A stretch of 37,571 nucleotides of DNA from NCBI GenBank assembly GCA_900551235.1, contig URUU01000018.1, forward strand, positions 1 to 37,571, read 5' to 3'. The notes under the pieces were generated by a model. It was given only the letters and a program-made list of their open reading frames with translations. It ran no database searches and was not told the DNA's origin. A program made the position numbers and the translations under genes. Of the stretch, positions 16,455 through 23,516 are shown one piece after another (position 1 is the stretch's first letter; the number at the start of each line of letters is the position of its first letter). The DNA is from an uncultured Lachnospiraceae bacterium. GTDB taxonomy: Bacteria; Bacillota; Clostridia; Lachnospirales; Lachnospiraceae.

Positions 16455-17426
16455 ATGAACCCGAATTTTTATAATCAGGATGATCCGATCCTCTCCCGTG
16501 AGGATGCCATCGCCATCCTGAATACACCGAATGACAAACTTAACGATCTGATTGCCCGTGCGGAAGGACTTCGCCGGAAATACAAGGGCAATCGCGTCAG
16601 TATTCATATTCTGACCAATGCCCGCAGCGGCAACTGTTCTCAGGATTGTGCCTACTGCGCCCAATCCTGCCGTTCCAAAGCGGAGATTGATAAATACAAG
16701 TGGGTGGACGAGGAAAAGCTCTACCACGACAATGATTTTGTAAATGAGCATCATTTATCCAGACACTGCATTGGCCTTAGTGGTATGAAATTTACCGATG
16801 CCGATATTGAAGAACTTGCCAGCCGCATCCGCAAAATGAAAGAGCAGGGAACACATCTTTGCTGTTCCATCGGCTTTTTGACAGAAAAGCAGGCGAAAAT
16901 GCTCAAAGATGCCGGCCTTGACCGTATCAACCACAACCTGAACAGCAGCCGTGCTTATTACCACAATATCTGCACGACCCATACGTTTGAGCAGCGTGTA
17001 GCAAATATCCACATGCTTCAGGGACTGGGATTTGAAATCTGCAGCGGCGGCATTATCGGTATGGGCGAGAGCAAAGAGGATGTCGTGGATATGCTTCTGG
17101 AGCTGCGCGAGATCCAGCCGGAGGCTCTGCCGATCAATTTTCTGCTGCCGATCAAGGGTACACCGCTTGGTGATGCAGATATTTCCGGGCTGACAACGGA
17201 ATATTGTATGAAAGTCCTCTGCCTTGCAAGACTGCTCGTACCAAAGTCAGACATCCGCTGTGCAGCCGGCAGAGAGATCTATTTTAAAGGCGAAGAAAAG
17301 AAACTGCTCAGTGTAGTCGATTCCATTTTTGCTTCCGGTTATCTGACAGAAAGTGGTCAGGGTATCCAGGATACCATCCAGACAATCCTTGATGCCGGGT
17401 TTACTTACGAAATCGAATCTGCCTGA
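16455..17426 (+). CDS. bioB: Biotin synthase
   Basis: A cytosolic radical-SAM enzyme of 323 residues that inserts sulfur into dethiobiotin to give biotin. The 4Fe-4S cluster motif C-x3-C-x2-C reads CSQDCAYC, with the BioB-specific AQSCRSKAE continuing. Further family blocks are GLDRINHNLNSSR, GGIIGMGES and PINFLLPIKGTPL. The ATG at 16455 follows AAGGAAGG; the frame opens earlier at 16410, but that start would lie at the -10 box. The bioY transporter is next, 92 bases downstream, with no other biotin genes in the window. BirA repression is indicated by the operator upstream. Confidence 0.93.
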   Translation: MNPNFYNQDDPILSREDAIAILNTPNDKLNDLIARAEGLRRKYKGNRVSIHILTNARSGNCSQDCAYCAQSCRSKAEIDKYKWVDEEKLYHDNDFVNEHHLSRHCIGLSGMKFTDADIEELASRIRKMKEQGTHLCCSIGFLTEKQAKMLKDAGLDRINHNLNSSRAYYHNICTTHTFEQRVANIHMLQGLGFEICSGGIIGMGESKEDVVDMLLELREIQPEALPINFLLPIKGTPLGDADISGLTTEYCMKVLCLARLLVPKSDIRCAAGREIYFKGEEKKLLSVVDSIFASGYLTESGQGIQDTIQTILDAGFTYEIESA

Positions 17427-17518
17427 TGATACAGATACACATCCAGACAAATGAAAACTATTTTTTATGCTTCGTATTTGTGAAATCATAATACTATATC
17501 AAAGGAGAATCTTTTACT

Positions 17519-18064
17519 ATGAATGCTGCCAAAACTGCTGCACCGCAGCACAGCAAAACTTATGAAATGACAGTCACCGCACTGATGACAGCTGTTACCT
17601 GTATCCTGGCTCCGCTGTCGATTCCGATTGGTCCTGTTCCAATCTCTTTTACAAATCTGGCAATTTATCTTTCTTTATATCTGCTTGGCTGGAAACGGGG
17701 GACGATCAGTTATCTGGTCTATCTTCTGATCGGTCTGGTCGGTGTCCCGGTATTCTCCGGTTTCACAGGAGGACTTGGCAAATTAGCCGGTCCTACCGGC
17801 GGTTATATCATTGGCTTTATTGCCATGGCAGTGATTGCCGGTCTGGTGATCGACAATTGTCATAACCGTTTGCTGCAACTGCTTGGTATGATCATCGGAA
17901 CAATCGTATGCTATGCTTTTGGAACCGCATGGTTCTGTATTACCGCAAATTATACGGTTGGTGCAGCCCTTGCCGTGTGTGTTGTTCCATTCATTCCAGC
18001 CGACCTGATAAAGATGGTAATTGCAATGATCATTGGCCCTATGATCAAACAGAGAATACGTTAA
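17519..18064 (+). CDS. bioY: Biotin transporter BioY (ECF S component)
   Basis: A membrane protein of 181 residues with about six hydrophobic helices, the substrate-binding subunit of the biotin ECF transporter. The typical region PIGPVPISFTNLAIYLSLYL and GLVGVPVFSGFTGGLGKLAG followed by PTGGYIIGF is diagnostic for BioY. It would work with shared EcfA/EcfA'/EcfT subunits encoded elsewhere, or alone. The ribosome binding site AAAGGAGA precedes the ATG. No promoter or separate BirA operator is seen in the 92-base gap after bioB, so it is read from the bioB promoter. Confidence 0.93.
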   Translation: MNAAKTAAPQHSKTYEMTVTALMTAVTCILAPLSIPIGPVPISFTNLAIYLSLYLLGWKRGTISYLVYLLIGLVGVPVFSGFTGGLGKLAGPTGGYIIGFIAMAVIAGLVIDNCHNRLLQLLGMIIGTIVCYAFGTAWFCITANYTVGAALAVCVVPFIPADLIKMVIAMIIGPMIKQRIR

Positions 18065-18075
18065 CCCCTCCCAAC

Positions 18076-18192
18076 GAACATCCTGCATTGTTTTATATGC
18101 CGGATGTTCTTACAGGCTCAGAAAAATAAAACCTTCTGACCTCATCGAAAAAGACCATACATAAAGCGATTTCTGCTCCTATGTATGGTCTT
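18076..18192. terminator. Double terminator between bioY and the TPR-AAA gene
   Basis: A first hairpin, GAACATCC...GGATGTTC, spans about 18076-18111. A second has perfect 13-base arms, AAGACCATACATA (18151-18163) and TATGTATGGTCTT (18180-18192), flanked by A- and T-rich sequence. The second can act in both directions for the convergent genes. Confidence 0.8.
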
Positions 18193-18198
18193 CTTATT

Positions 18199-20445
18199 TT
18201 ATCTGAAATCTTTTTCATACAGGATAACGCGGTCATCCTGATCATATCGTTTCCTGGAAAGCACCATGCTCAGTTTTCGGAATCCGATTTTTTCTGATTT
18301 TCTGATTGCCTGATCTACAATTTCTTTTACATCGATAATGGTAACAGGTCTTCCATCTTCCTGAAGTTCTCCGATTCTCTCATACAATGCTGCCACTGCA
18401 TCTTCATCAATCGTGTAATCCTCATCATAAGCATATGCCCGTCCAAATCCAACAAGTTCATCATTGGTAAATACAGGAATTACAATTTCGTTTGTGAATT
18501 TTTCCGCAAAACCCGGATGCTTGTCAAACAGTTCCTTGAGGTATTTCTTCTCATCTTCCAGAATAACCAGCAGTGCATCCGTACGAAATTCCATTGCTTT
18601 CGAAAGCTGCTCTACGACCGCATCGTCCAGATCTCCTGCTTCTTCAATAATCAATGTTCCGCCTGCAATCTTTGCTACCGTAGAAGGAATATCTTTTTTA
18701 TTAAAATCTTCTGCATAAATCTTCGCGATTTTCGCAGATTCTTCTCCTTTCTCTTCGCTGATCGTTTTTGCAAAACGAATACCCAGAGTAGATTTTCCGC
18801 TTCCCTCAGCTCCCAGAATGATCAGATTTCCGGTTCTCGAAGTCTGATCCATCGTGTTCATTTTTTTCATTACCATATACAGTGCGGCTGCAACCTGCTG
18901 GCGCAGACCACCAACTGTTGAAAAATAAGAAAACGTATACTTCTGCTCCTCTGTCAGATCTGTCGGGATTCTTTCCGGCTCTGGTGCAGGAACTTCTTCC
19001 TCTTTAATCGCTTTTGAAATATTTTTGGTTTTTCCGAAATCTTCTGCTGCTTTTTCTTCGTTCGCTTTTACCGGCTCTGCTTTTGCTGCTGGCTCTGAAG
19101 CCGGCTCTTCTACTGCTTCCGTTACCGGCTTCGCTTCTGGTTCTTCTACTGCTTCCGCTACCGGCTTCGCTTCTGGTTCTTCGACTACTTCCTGCTCCGG
19201 AACTGACTCCGGTTTTGCTGCTTCTGTTTTTAATCTCCCAACTTCTTCCGGCCCTTTTTCAATTTTGCTGTTCGTATGGAACACTGCCGCAATCGCTGCT
19301 TCTTTTTGTGCCGCACTCATTGAGAGCAGAATATCATCGATATTATTTGTTTTCAGCACTTTTTCCGGTTCTGGCGCAGGCATATTCTTTTCCTGCTCGG
19401 TCACATCATTTACCGGTTCTATAATATCACTGTCATCTGTTTTTCTCTGAATACCCGCTACAATATCACGCATACTCTTTGCAAGTTCTGCCTGCAGATC
19501 CGCTGTATTAAATCCATAATCTTTTCCTGTTTTCTGCGGCTTTGCTGGCACTGTCGTATCAACTGGATGAGCCTGTACATCCTGCTGTAGATCATTCTCT
19601 TCACCGGCCTGTATTTCCGGAATCGTACTTTCATAACTCTGCAAACGGCTTTCCTCTTCTTCTCTTGCATTTGCCGCTGCATGTTCTGCCACACTCTGTG
19701 CAATTTCTTTCTCTGTTACTGAAATCACATCATCCGTCAGTACTTCTTTTGTAGACTCCGGCATATTCTCCAGAATCGCTTTTTCCAGATCCGGTGCCAC
19801 CGTCTCTACCATCTCCGCTTTCGGCATGGTAGCTTCATTACGATTGTCATAAATCGCCTGCTGGACCGGTGTCAGATCTGTAACCTTCTGCTTCAGTTCC
19901 AGTGCACGGATTACATATTTTCCCTGACGGAACCACAATACCAGATCGTCACATGCATCCACACATTTTGTTTTCTGATCTGCACGGTAATATAATTTTG
20001 CCAGTTCATAGGCATATTTTTCTGTATATTCTTTCTGATTGTACTCCTCAAGAATCTCTATCTGATCTTCAATCGCAGCACCTCTTCCACGATAGATCAT
20101 ATATTTCAGCAGATAACGCGAGTTATCATTTGGTGCAACATTGACAAATTCACTGTAAAACTCTGCCGCATCATCAAAATCTCTTAACTTAACAGAAATT
20201 TCAGTCAGACGGAATAAAATACTTCTTACTGCCTGAGATTTGCGATATGCACGCATCAAAAGATCTTTACTGTCCTCCAGTCTGCCATTCTCTTCATAAA
20301 TCTCGCTTACCATGCAAAGCGTCCTGACGTTCCGCACACGTCTCCAGTCAATCGTATCTACAATATCCATTGCATCTTCATAGTATCCCTGATCCACCAG
20401 TCTTGTTATCTCTTCCAATTTAAGGTTATATTCGTATTTGTCCAC
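18199..20445 (-). CDS. TPR / disordered linker / AAA-like ATPase protein of unknown function
   Basis: A soluble 748-residue protein. Residues 1-200 are helical TPR-like repeats (YYEDAMDIVDTIDW, RLEDSKDLLMRAYR, RDFDDAAEFYSEFV). Residues 215-510 are acidic, low-complexity and probably disordered, including a 12-residue tandem repeat rich in E, P, A and K. Residues 535-748 form a P-loop domain with Walker A GAEGSGKSTL and a Walker B-like GGTLIIEEAGDL. The later FTNEIVIPVFTNDELVGFG and the C-terminal basic segment resemble the CbxX/SpoVK-type AAA fold. The start is a GTG at 20445 with GAGGTGA upstream. It is monocistronic, with its own strong promoter. Function is not known. Confidence 0.8.
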   Translation of the reverse strand: MDKYEYNLKLEEITRLVDQGYYEDAMDIVDTIDWRRVRNVRTLCMVSEIYEENGRLEDSKDLLMRAYRKSQAVRSILFRLTEISVKLRDFDDAAEFYSEFVNVAPNDNSRYLLKYMIYRGRGAAIEDQIEILEEYNQKEYTEKYAYELAKLYYRADQKTKCVDACDDLVLWFRQGKYVIRALELKQKVTDLTPVQQAIYDNRNEATMPKAEMVETVAPDLEKAILENMPESTKEVLTDDVISVTEKEIAQSVAEHAAANAREEEESRLQSYESTIPEIQAGEENDLQQDVQAHPVDTTVPAKPQKTGKDYGFNTADLQAELAKSMRDIVAGIQRKTDDSDIIEPVNDVTEQEKNMPAPEPEKVLKTNNIDDILLSMSAAQKEAAIAAVFHTNSKIEKGPEEVGRLKTEAAKPESVPEQEVVEEPEAKPVAEAVEEPEAKPVTEAVEEPASEPAAKAEPVKANEEKAAEDFGKTKNISKAIKEEEVPAPEPERIPTDLTEEQKYTFSYFSTVGGLRQQVAAALYMVMKKMNTMDQTSRTGNLIILGAEGSGKSTLGIRFAKTISEEKGEESAKIAKIYAEDFNKKDIPSTVAKIAGGTLIIEEAGDLDDAVVEQLSKAMEFRTDALLVILEDEKKYLKELFDKHPGFAEKFTNEIVIPVFTNDELVGFGRAYAYDEDYTIDEDAVAALYERIGELQEDGRPVTIIDVKEIVDQAIRKSEKIGFRKLSMVLSRKRYDQDDRVILYEKDFR
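19103..19190 (-). repeat. 36-bp tandem repeat in the TPR-AAA gene
   Basis: Two nearly identical 36-base units (19103-19138 and 19139-19174) plus a partial third encode a 12-residue acidic, proline-containing motif, EPEAKPVxEAVE, in the linker between TPR and ATPase domains. Such in-frame repeats can vary in number between strains. Confidence 0.85.
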
Positions 20446-20494
20446 TGTTTCACCTCATATATTTAAATGCCTGTTATTCTTCTCATGATTTTCA

Positions 20495-20523
20495 AGTATA
20501 CTACACCAAAAATGCATTGTCAA
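20495..20523 (-). promoter_or_regulatory. Promoter of the TPR-AAA gene
   Basis: On the minus strand, TTGACA (20523-20518) and TATACT (20500-20495) are 17 bases apart, about 43 bases before the expected RBS and GTG start. The consensus is close to perfect. Confidence 0.82.
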
Positions 20524-20559
20524 ACCGTGGGATTTCCAGTTCTTTCCAGCTATATGATA

Positions 20560-20600
20560 GCGAAAAGGAAGCCACTACTTTCATAATGGCTTCCTGCTAT
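20560..20600 (-). terminator. Terminator downstream of an orphan transcription unit
   Basis: AGGAAGCCA (20566-20574) and TGGCTTCCT (20587-20595) are perfect inverted arms, extended by ATAGC/GCTAT. On the minus strand the hairpin is followed by TTTTCG. It faces transcription coming from the promoter at 21246-21274. Confidence 0.65.
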
Positions 20601-20741
20601 TTTCTGTATTTAATTTTTATTAAAATGTAATCGGAGGATTCTATTCAAAGTTTCCTGCTATTTATATAAAATATTATAGTCGATATATAATATCTGTTTC
20701 TTTCATTTAACTCAAAGTTTCAAATATCTTTTTCCGAATAT

Positions 20742-21050
20742 CTATTTTCTATATGTTCTTCTATATATTTCTTCTTCAAATGTGATCTTTTCCTTTCGAC
20801 TGTATGAAAGTAAACCGACTGTTCTGCTAAAATCATATCTGAGAATAATATATAAAATACTTATATTTTTCAGATTATGTTCCTTTACACATAATCCAAA
20901 AACCTTTGAATAATGTGGTAATCCTTCAATATAGTGGCTGTTTCGTTACTCTTTAACCATATCTTCCAGATTTTTCCATCTCCGATTATCTGTTATAAAT
21001 TCGATCTTTTCTGAAATTATATCGTTAAAGGTTGTTATCGCAGGAAACAT
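20742..21050 (-). pseudogene. Broken reading frame of unknown family
   Basis: One minus-strand frame is open from an ATG at 21050 for 34 codons (starting MFPAITTFNDIISEKIEF), meets a TAA at 20948-20946, then continues open for 67 more codons with plausible protein composition (YIEGLPHYSKVFGLCVKEHN) before a TAG at 20744-20742. The second part has no start codon near its beginning. I read this as a decayed gene of about 100 residues, but I do not recognise the family. A separate 24-codon frame with a GAGGTCA ribosome binding site overlaps its 5' side at 21025-21099. The AT-rich background makes chance openness a real alternative. Confidence 0.4.
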
Positions 21051-21245
21051 CAGCCATACCACGTCTATATTGAACAGTTGTTATTTCTGACACATCCATT
21101 GGACTTGACCTCTACTTTCTGTTCTTACGTGTTATTCAGTTCCTTTTACAACCCTGCCTCTGACTTTCTTTCTATTCTGCCAAGATTTCTCGTCTCTTAA
21201 CAGGTAGTTTTTTATTTGTCTTTGGCTTTCTTTGTTGTTGTCATT

Positions 21246-21274
21246 ATAATAGCACACCGCCTTTCTTTTGTCAA
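21246..21274 (-). promoter_or_regulatory. Strong promoter without an intact gene
   Basis: On the minus strand, TTGACA (21274-21269) and TATTAT (21251-21246) are exactly 17 bases apart. It points into about 650 bases that end at the terminator at 20560-20600 and hold no intact gene. Confidence 0.65.
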
Positions 21275-21377
21275 CACTATTTTTATATTTTTATTTAATT
21301 ATTTTATTTTCTAAATATTTAGACATTTATTCTTTGATAATTGTATTTATTTTATATAATTTTCAAATAATTTATTC

Positions 21378-21422
21378 ACTGGAAGTGCTGACAATAAACA
21401 TCAACGAGGGAGATAATACAGA
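21378..21422 (+). pseudogene. Fragment of an Rpn-family nuclease gene
   Basis: This stretch encodes LEVLTININEGDNTE, which matches LEVLTLNINERHNKE of the intact Rpn gene at 15429-16307 in 11 of 15 positions, with about 80 percent base identity over the same 45 bases. Nothing of the family is visible on either side, so it is a scrap left by decay or rearrangement. The short length means chance cannot be wholly excluded. Confidence 0.5.
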
Positions 21423-21439
21423 GCGGGCTTCCGTAGCGA

Positions 21440-21527
21440 GATCTGTGCTAATTTCCGCCACCGAGCGATTGTCTGAGGCGCAAGGCGGCGAGTTTTCGCG
21501 AATGGCGGAAATCGATGCACGGATCAA
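21440..21527. repeat. GC-rich imperfect inverted repeat
   Basis: ATTTCCGCCA (21451-21460) and TGGCGGAAAT (21503-21512) are perfect arms. The pairing continues outward through GATC-x-GTGC on both sides with a two-base bulge, giving arms of about 23 bases around a GC-rich loop. The composition contrasts sharply with the AT-rich DNA to the left. It resembles a REP-like mobile hairpin. Confidence 0.55.
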
Positions 21528-21549
21528 GCAGGAAACCACTGACAACTTC

Positions 21550-22803
21550 TTATTTATCAAACGTTATCTCTTTATGATACACAGCATGCTCCGCTATATA
21601 TTCTTCATACGTTTTGGTCTTTTTCTTTTCTTCGTAATCTTCAGAGAAATAATACCCTTTCAGTTCGTTCATATATTCATCTTCATCGCAGAGATAAATA
21701 TTGACTTTCGAGGTATCGTATCCGTAGGTCTGGCGGCAGTCGGTGATATCTCCGGCGTAGTCCATGCGTTCTCCGTTTGCGTCAAAGACTTCTGCAAAAT
21801 AGTATTTGCCGTCTGTCTCGCTTTTGTCTTTCGGATATACTCGCAGTTCGTATCTGGTTTTCACAACTTTTTCCAGTCCGATTCCGTCATCATTGACTTC
21901 GTTCACTTCCACGGTCTGCGTATCTTTGGTATCCAGTCTGACATCCAGATCAAATTCCCAGTTTCCTTCATAAATCTTCTCATCCGCAACTGTGAAGTTT
22001 ATATTGTCAAAGCGAATGGAATCCAGTTCCATATGGCAGGTAAAAGTATCGGCCGGTTCTGTCTTCAGAGAACTTAAATCTACCCGCAGCACACCGGCAA
22101 AGGTATGATCGTCCACAAATTTTCCTTCCATATAATTGAACAGGAATGCTTTCTCATCCGACATGAAGCTGAAGGTATTCTCTCCACTGATGGCTGCCTG
22201 GTCAGAATCCAGAATATAGTCTTTGATATTATCCTTAATTTTTATATCTTCCGGAAATGGCTCTTCACTGTAAAGACTCATGGCAATGTACATGGCATTT
22301 TTGTTATAATAAACCTCGGACAACGTCACAGTTATTCCATTGGATGTCTTTGTATAGGCTCCATCTGCCGGAACTTCCGAATCATCATCACTTCCTGCAT
22401 TGCCATTTTTGCTGTCTGCATTTTTTACTGTCTTGTCTGTGTTCTGATCTGCGACATTTTCAGACTGAGCCAGTGTTTCTGCGACCTGGCTGAAATCTCC
22501 TTTTACGCTGATGTTATTTTCTACCTGTTCAAAAATATGTCCAATCACCGGCATTTTTGCTGCAAAGGATGGATTGGAAATACATAACACCGATGCCAGT
22601 GCCACTGCTGCTGCCATTCCCATTCCGGCTTTTGCTGTTCTTCGGAACAATGTTTTTTTGCGTCTCTTTTTCCCTTTTTCAATGCCTGCCTGAATTCGCT
22701 GATCCAGATCATCCGGCACCGGAATCTCATAAAAGCCTTTCATCTGTTCCGGATTTTCTATGTATTCAAATGTTTCTTTCTTCTGATTTTTTCTGTTCAT
22801 CAT
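21550..22803 (-). CDS. DUF4179-type transmembrane anti-sigma factor
   Basis: A 417-residue single-pass membrane protein. Residues 1-70 are cytoplasmic and charged (IPVPDDLDQRIQAGIEKGKK) and would bind the sigma factor. Residues 71-100 form a membrane helix (GMGMAAAVALASVLCI). The NPSFAAKMPVIGHIFEQV segment just outside is typical of DUF4179 proteins. The rest is extracellular, with a low-complexity stretch and a beta-rich region that probably senses the envelope. The gene lies 10 bases after the ECF sigma gene and is cotranscribed. The signal sensed is unknown. The 3' end abuts the GC-rich hairpin block. Confidence 0.85.
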   Translation of the reverse strand: MMNRKNQKKETFEYIENPEQMKGFYEIPVPDDLDQRIQAGIEKGKKRRKKTLFRRTAKAGMGMAAAVALASVLCISNPSFAAKMPVIGHIFEQVENNISVKGDFSQVAETLAQSENVADQNTDKTVKNADSKNGNAGSDDDSEVPADGAYTKTSNGITVTLSEVYYNKNAMYIAMSLYSEEPFPEDIKIKDNIKDYILDSDQAAISGENTFSFMSDEKAFLFNYMEGKFVDDHTFAGVLRVDLSSLKTEPADTFTCHMELDSIRFDNINFTVADEKIYEGNWEFDLDVRLDTKDTQTVEVNEVNDDGIGLEKVVKTRYELRVYPKDKSETDGKYYFAEVFDANGERMDYAGDITDCRQTYGYDTSKVNIYLCDEDEYMNELKGYYFSEDYEEKKKTKTYEEYIAEHAVYHKEITFDK

Positions 22804-22813
22804 TACAAATCCC

Positions 22814-23335
22814 CTACCCTTCTTCTAAGATCAGTTTTAGTTTTCTTTTTGCTCTGCAAAGATCTGATTTGATGGTCCCTTCTGCCCTTCCCGTGTAAGC
22901 TGCAATTTCGGAAATTTTCTTATCTTCGAAATATTTTTGTTTTATGATGGTTCGATACGGTTCCTCGAGAGACTCGACTGCATTGTGCAGATCCATAATC
23001 TCCTCCCGGCTTACTGTGCCGTTCTCTTCTTCCCTGTCCCGTATCTCCACGTCCAGATTCCCGATCTCTTTCTCCGCTTTCCGATACATTTCGTTTGCAC
23101 AATTATAAATGATGCGTGTCATCCATGTGCGGAAATAACTCGGCTTTTTCAGATCTTTGATGGAAAGCATCCCGATAGTAACGGCTTCCTGAAAGACATC
23201 CCCCGCCAGATCTACATTTTTCACATAGCAGAATGCATTGCGGTAAAAATAGTCTTTATGGAGCTGTATCAGTTCTCCGTAAGCTTTTGTATCGCCTTTT
23301 TTTGCTTTCCGTATCAGCCACGCTTCGCTGCTCAT
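22814..23335 (-). CDS. ECF-type RNA polymerase sigma factor
   Basis: A 173-residue sigma-70 family factor. Region 2 covers about residues 15-85 (LIQLHKDYFYRNAFCYVKN, DVFQEAVTIG, YFRTWMTRIIYNCANE). Region 4 covers about 115-170 (LEEPYRTIIKQKYFEDKKIS, IAAYTGRAEGTIKSDLCRAK), which contains the helix-turn-helix for the -35 element. It should direct an envelope-stress-type regulon under control of the anti-sigma factor encoded next. GGGAGGTGAT precedes the ATG. Its own promoter at 23396-23424 looks ECF-dependent, so autoregulation is likely. Confidence 0.92.
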   Translation of the reverse strand: MSSEAWLIRKAKKGDTKAYGELIQLHKDYFYRNAFCYVKNVDLAGDVFQEAVTIGMLSIKDLKKPSYFRTWMTRIIYNCANEMYRKAEKEIGNLDVEIRDREEENGTVSREEIMDLHNAVESLEEPYRTIIKQKYFEDKKISEIAAYTGRAEGTIKSDLCRAKRKLKLILEEG

Positions 23336-23395
23336 GTTTTATCACCTCCCAGGTTCTATGCCGGATTGTTTTTCTGTCCTGCATTTTCTGTAGGT

Positions 23396-23424
23396 TAGAT
23401 GCTCTCCACCGGTAAAAGGTTGCA
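23396..23424 (-). promoter_or_regulatory. Probable autoregulated ECF promoter
   Basis: On the minus strand, TGCAAC (23424-23419) and CATCTA (23401-23396) are 17 bases apart. TGCAAC/TGAAAC and CGTCTA-like hexamers are the usual ECF-sigma elements in Firmicutes, and no sigma-A promoter is apparent in the gap. Confidence 0.65.
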
Positions 23425-23439
23425 ATGATGCAAAATTTT

Positions 23440-23476
23440 TTATAAAAAAGGACGGCAAATTTAAAATCTGCCGTCC
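23440..23476 (-). terminator. Terminator of the aconitase-family gene
   Basis: GGACGGCA (23450-23457) and TGCCGTCC (23469-23476) are perfect inverted arms. On the minus strand the hairpin is followed by TTTTTTATAAAAAATTTT. Confidence 0.85.
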
Positions 23477-23516
23477 CATTCAATATCGTTTTATGATTAT
23501 CTTTTAACAGAGTCTT

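Larger units (their letters stand above)
20601..21549. other. Gene-poor region with remnants
   Basis: Apart from the broken frame and promoter listed separately, this stretch is very AT-rich. At its right end, 21380-21420 (plus strand) retains a short Rpn-like scrap and 21420-21549 is an abrupt GC-rich block with a long imperfect inverted repeat. No RNA family is recognised. Confidence 0.6.

Noticed and set aside
21268..22077. Plus-strand open frame of 269 codons
   Set aside because: It joins an AT-rich intergenic part, the Rpn scrap and hairpin, and antisense of the anti-sigma gene. No single family fits and no ribosome binding site is seen.
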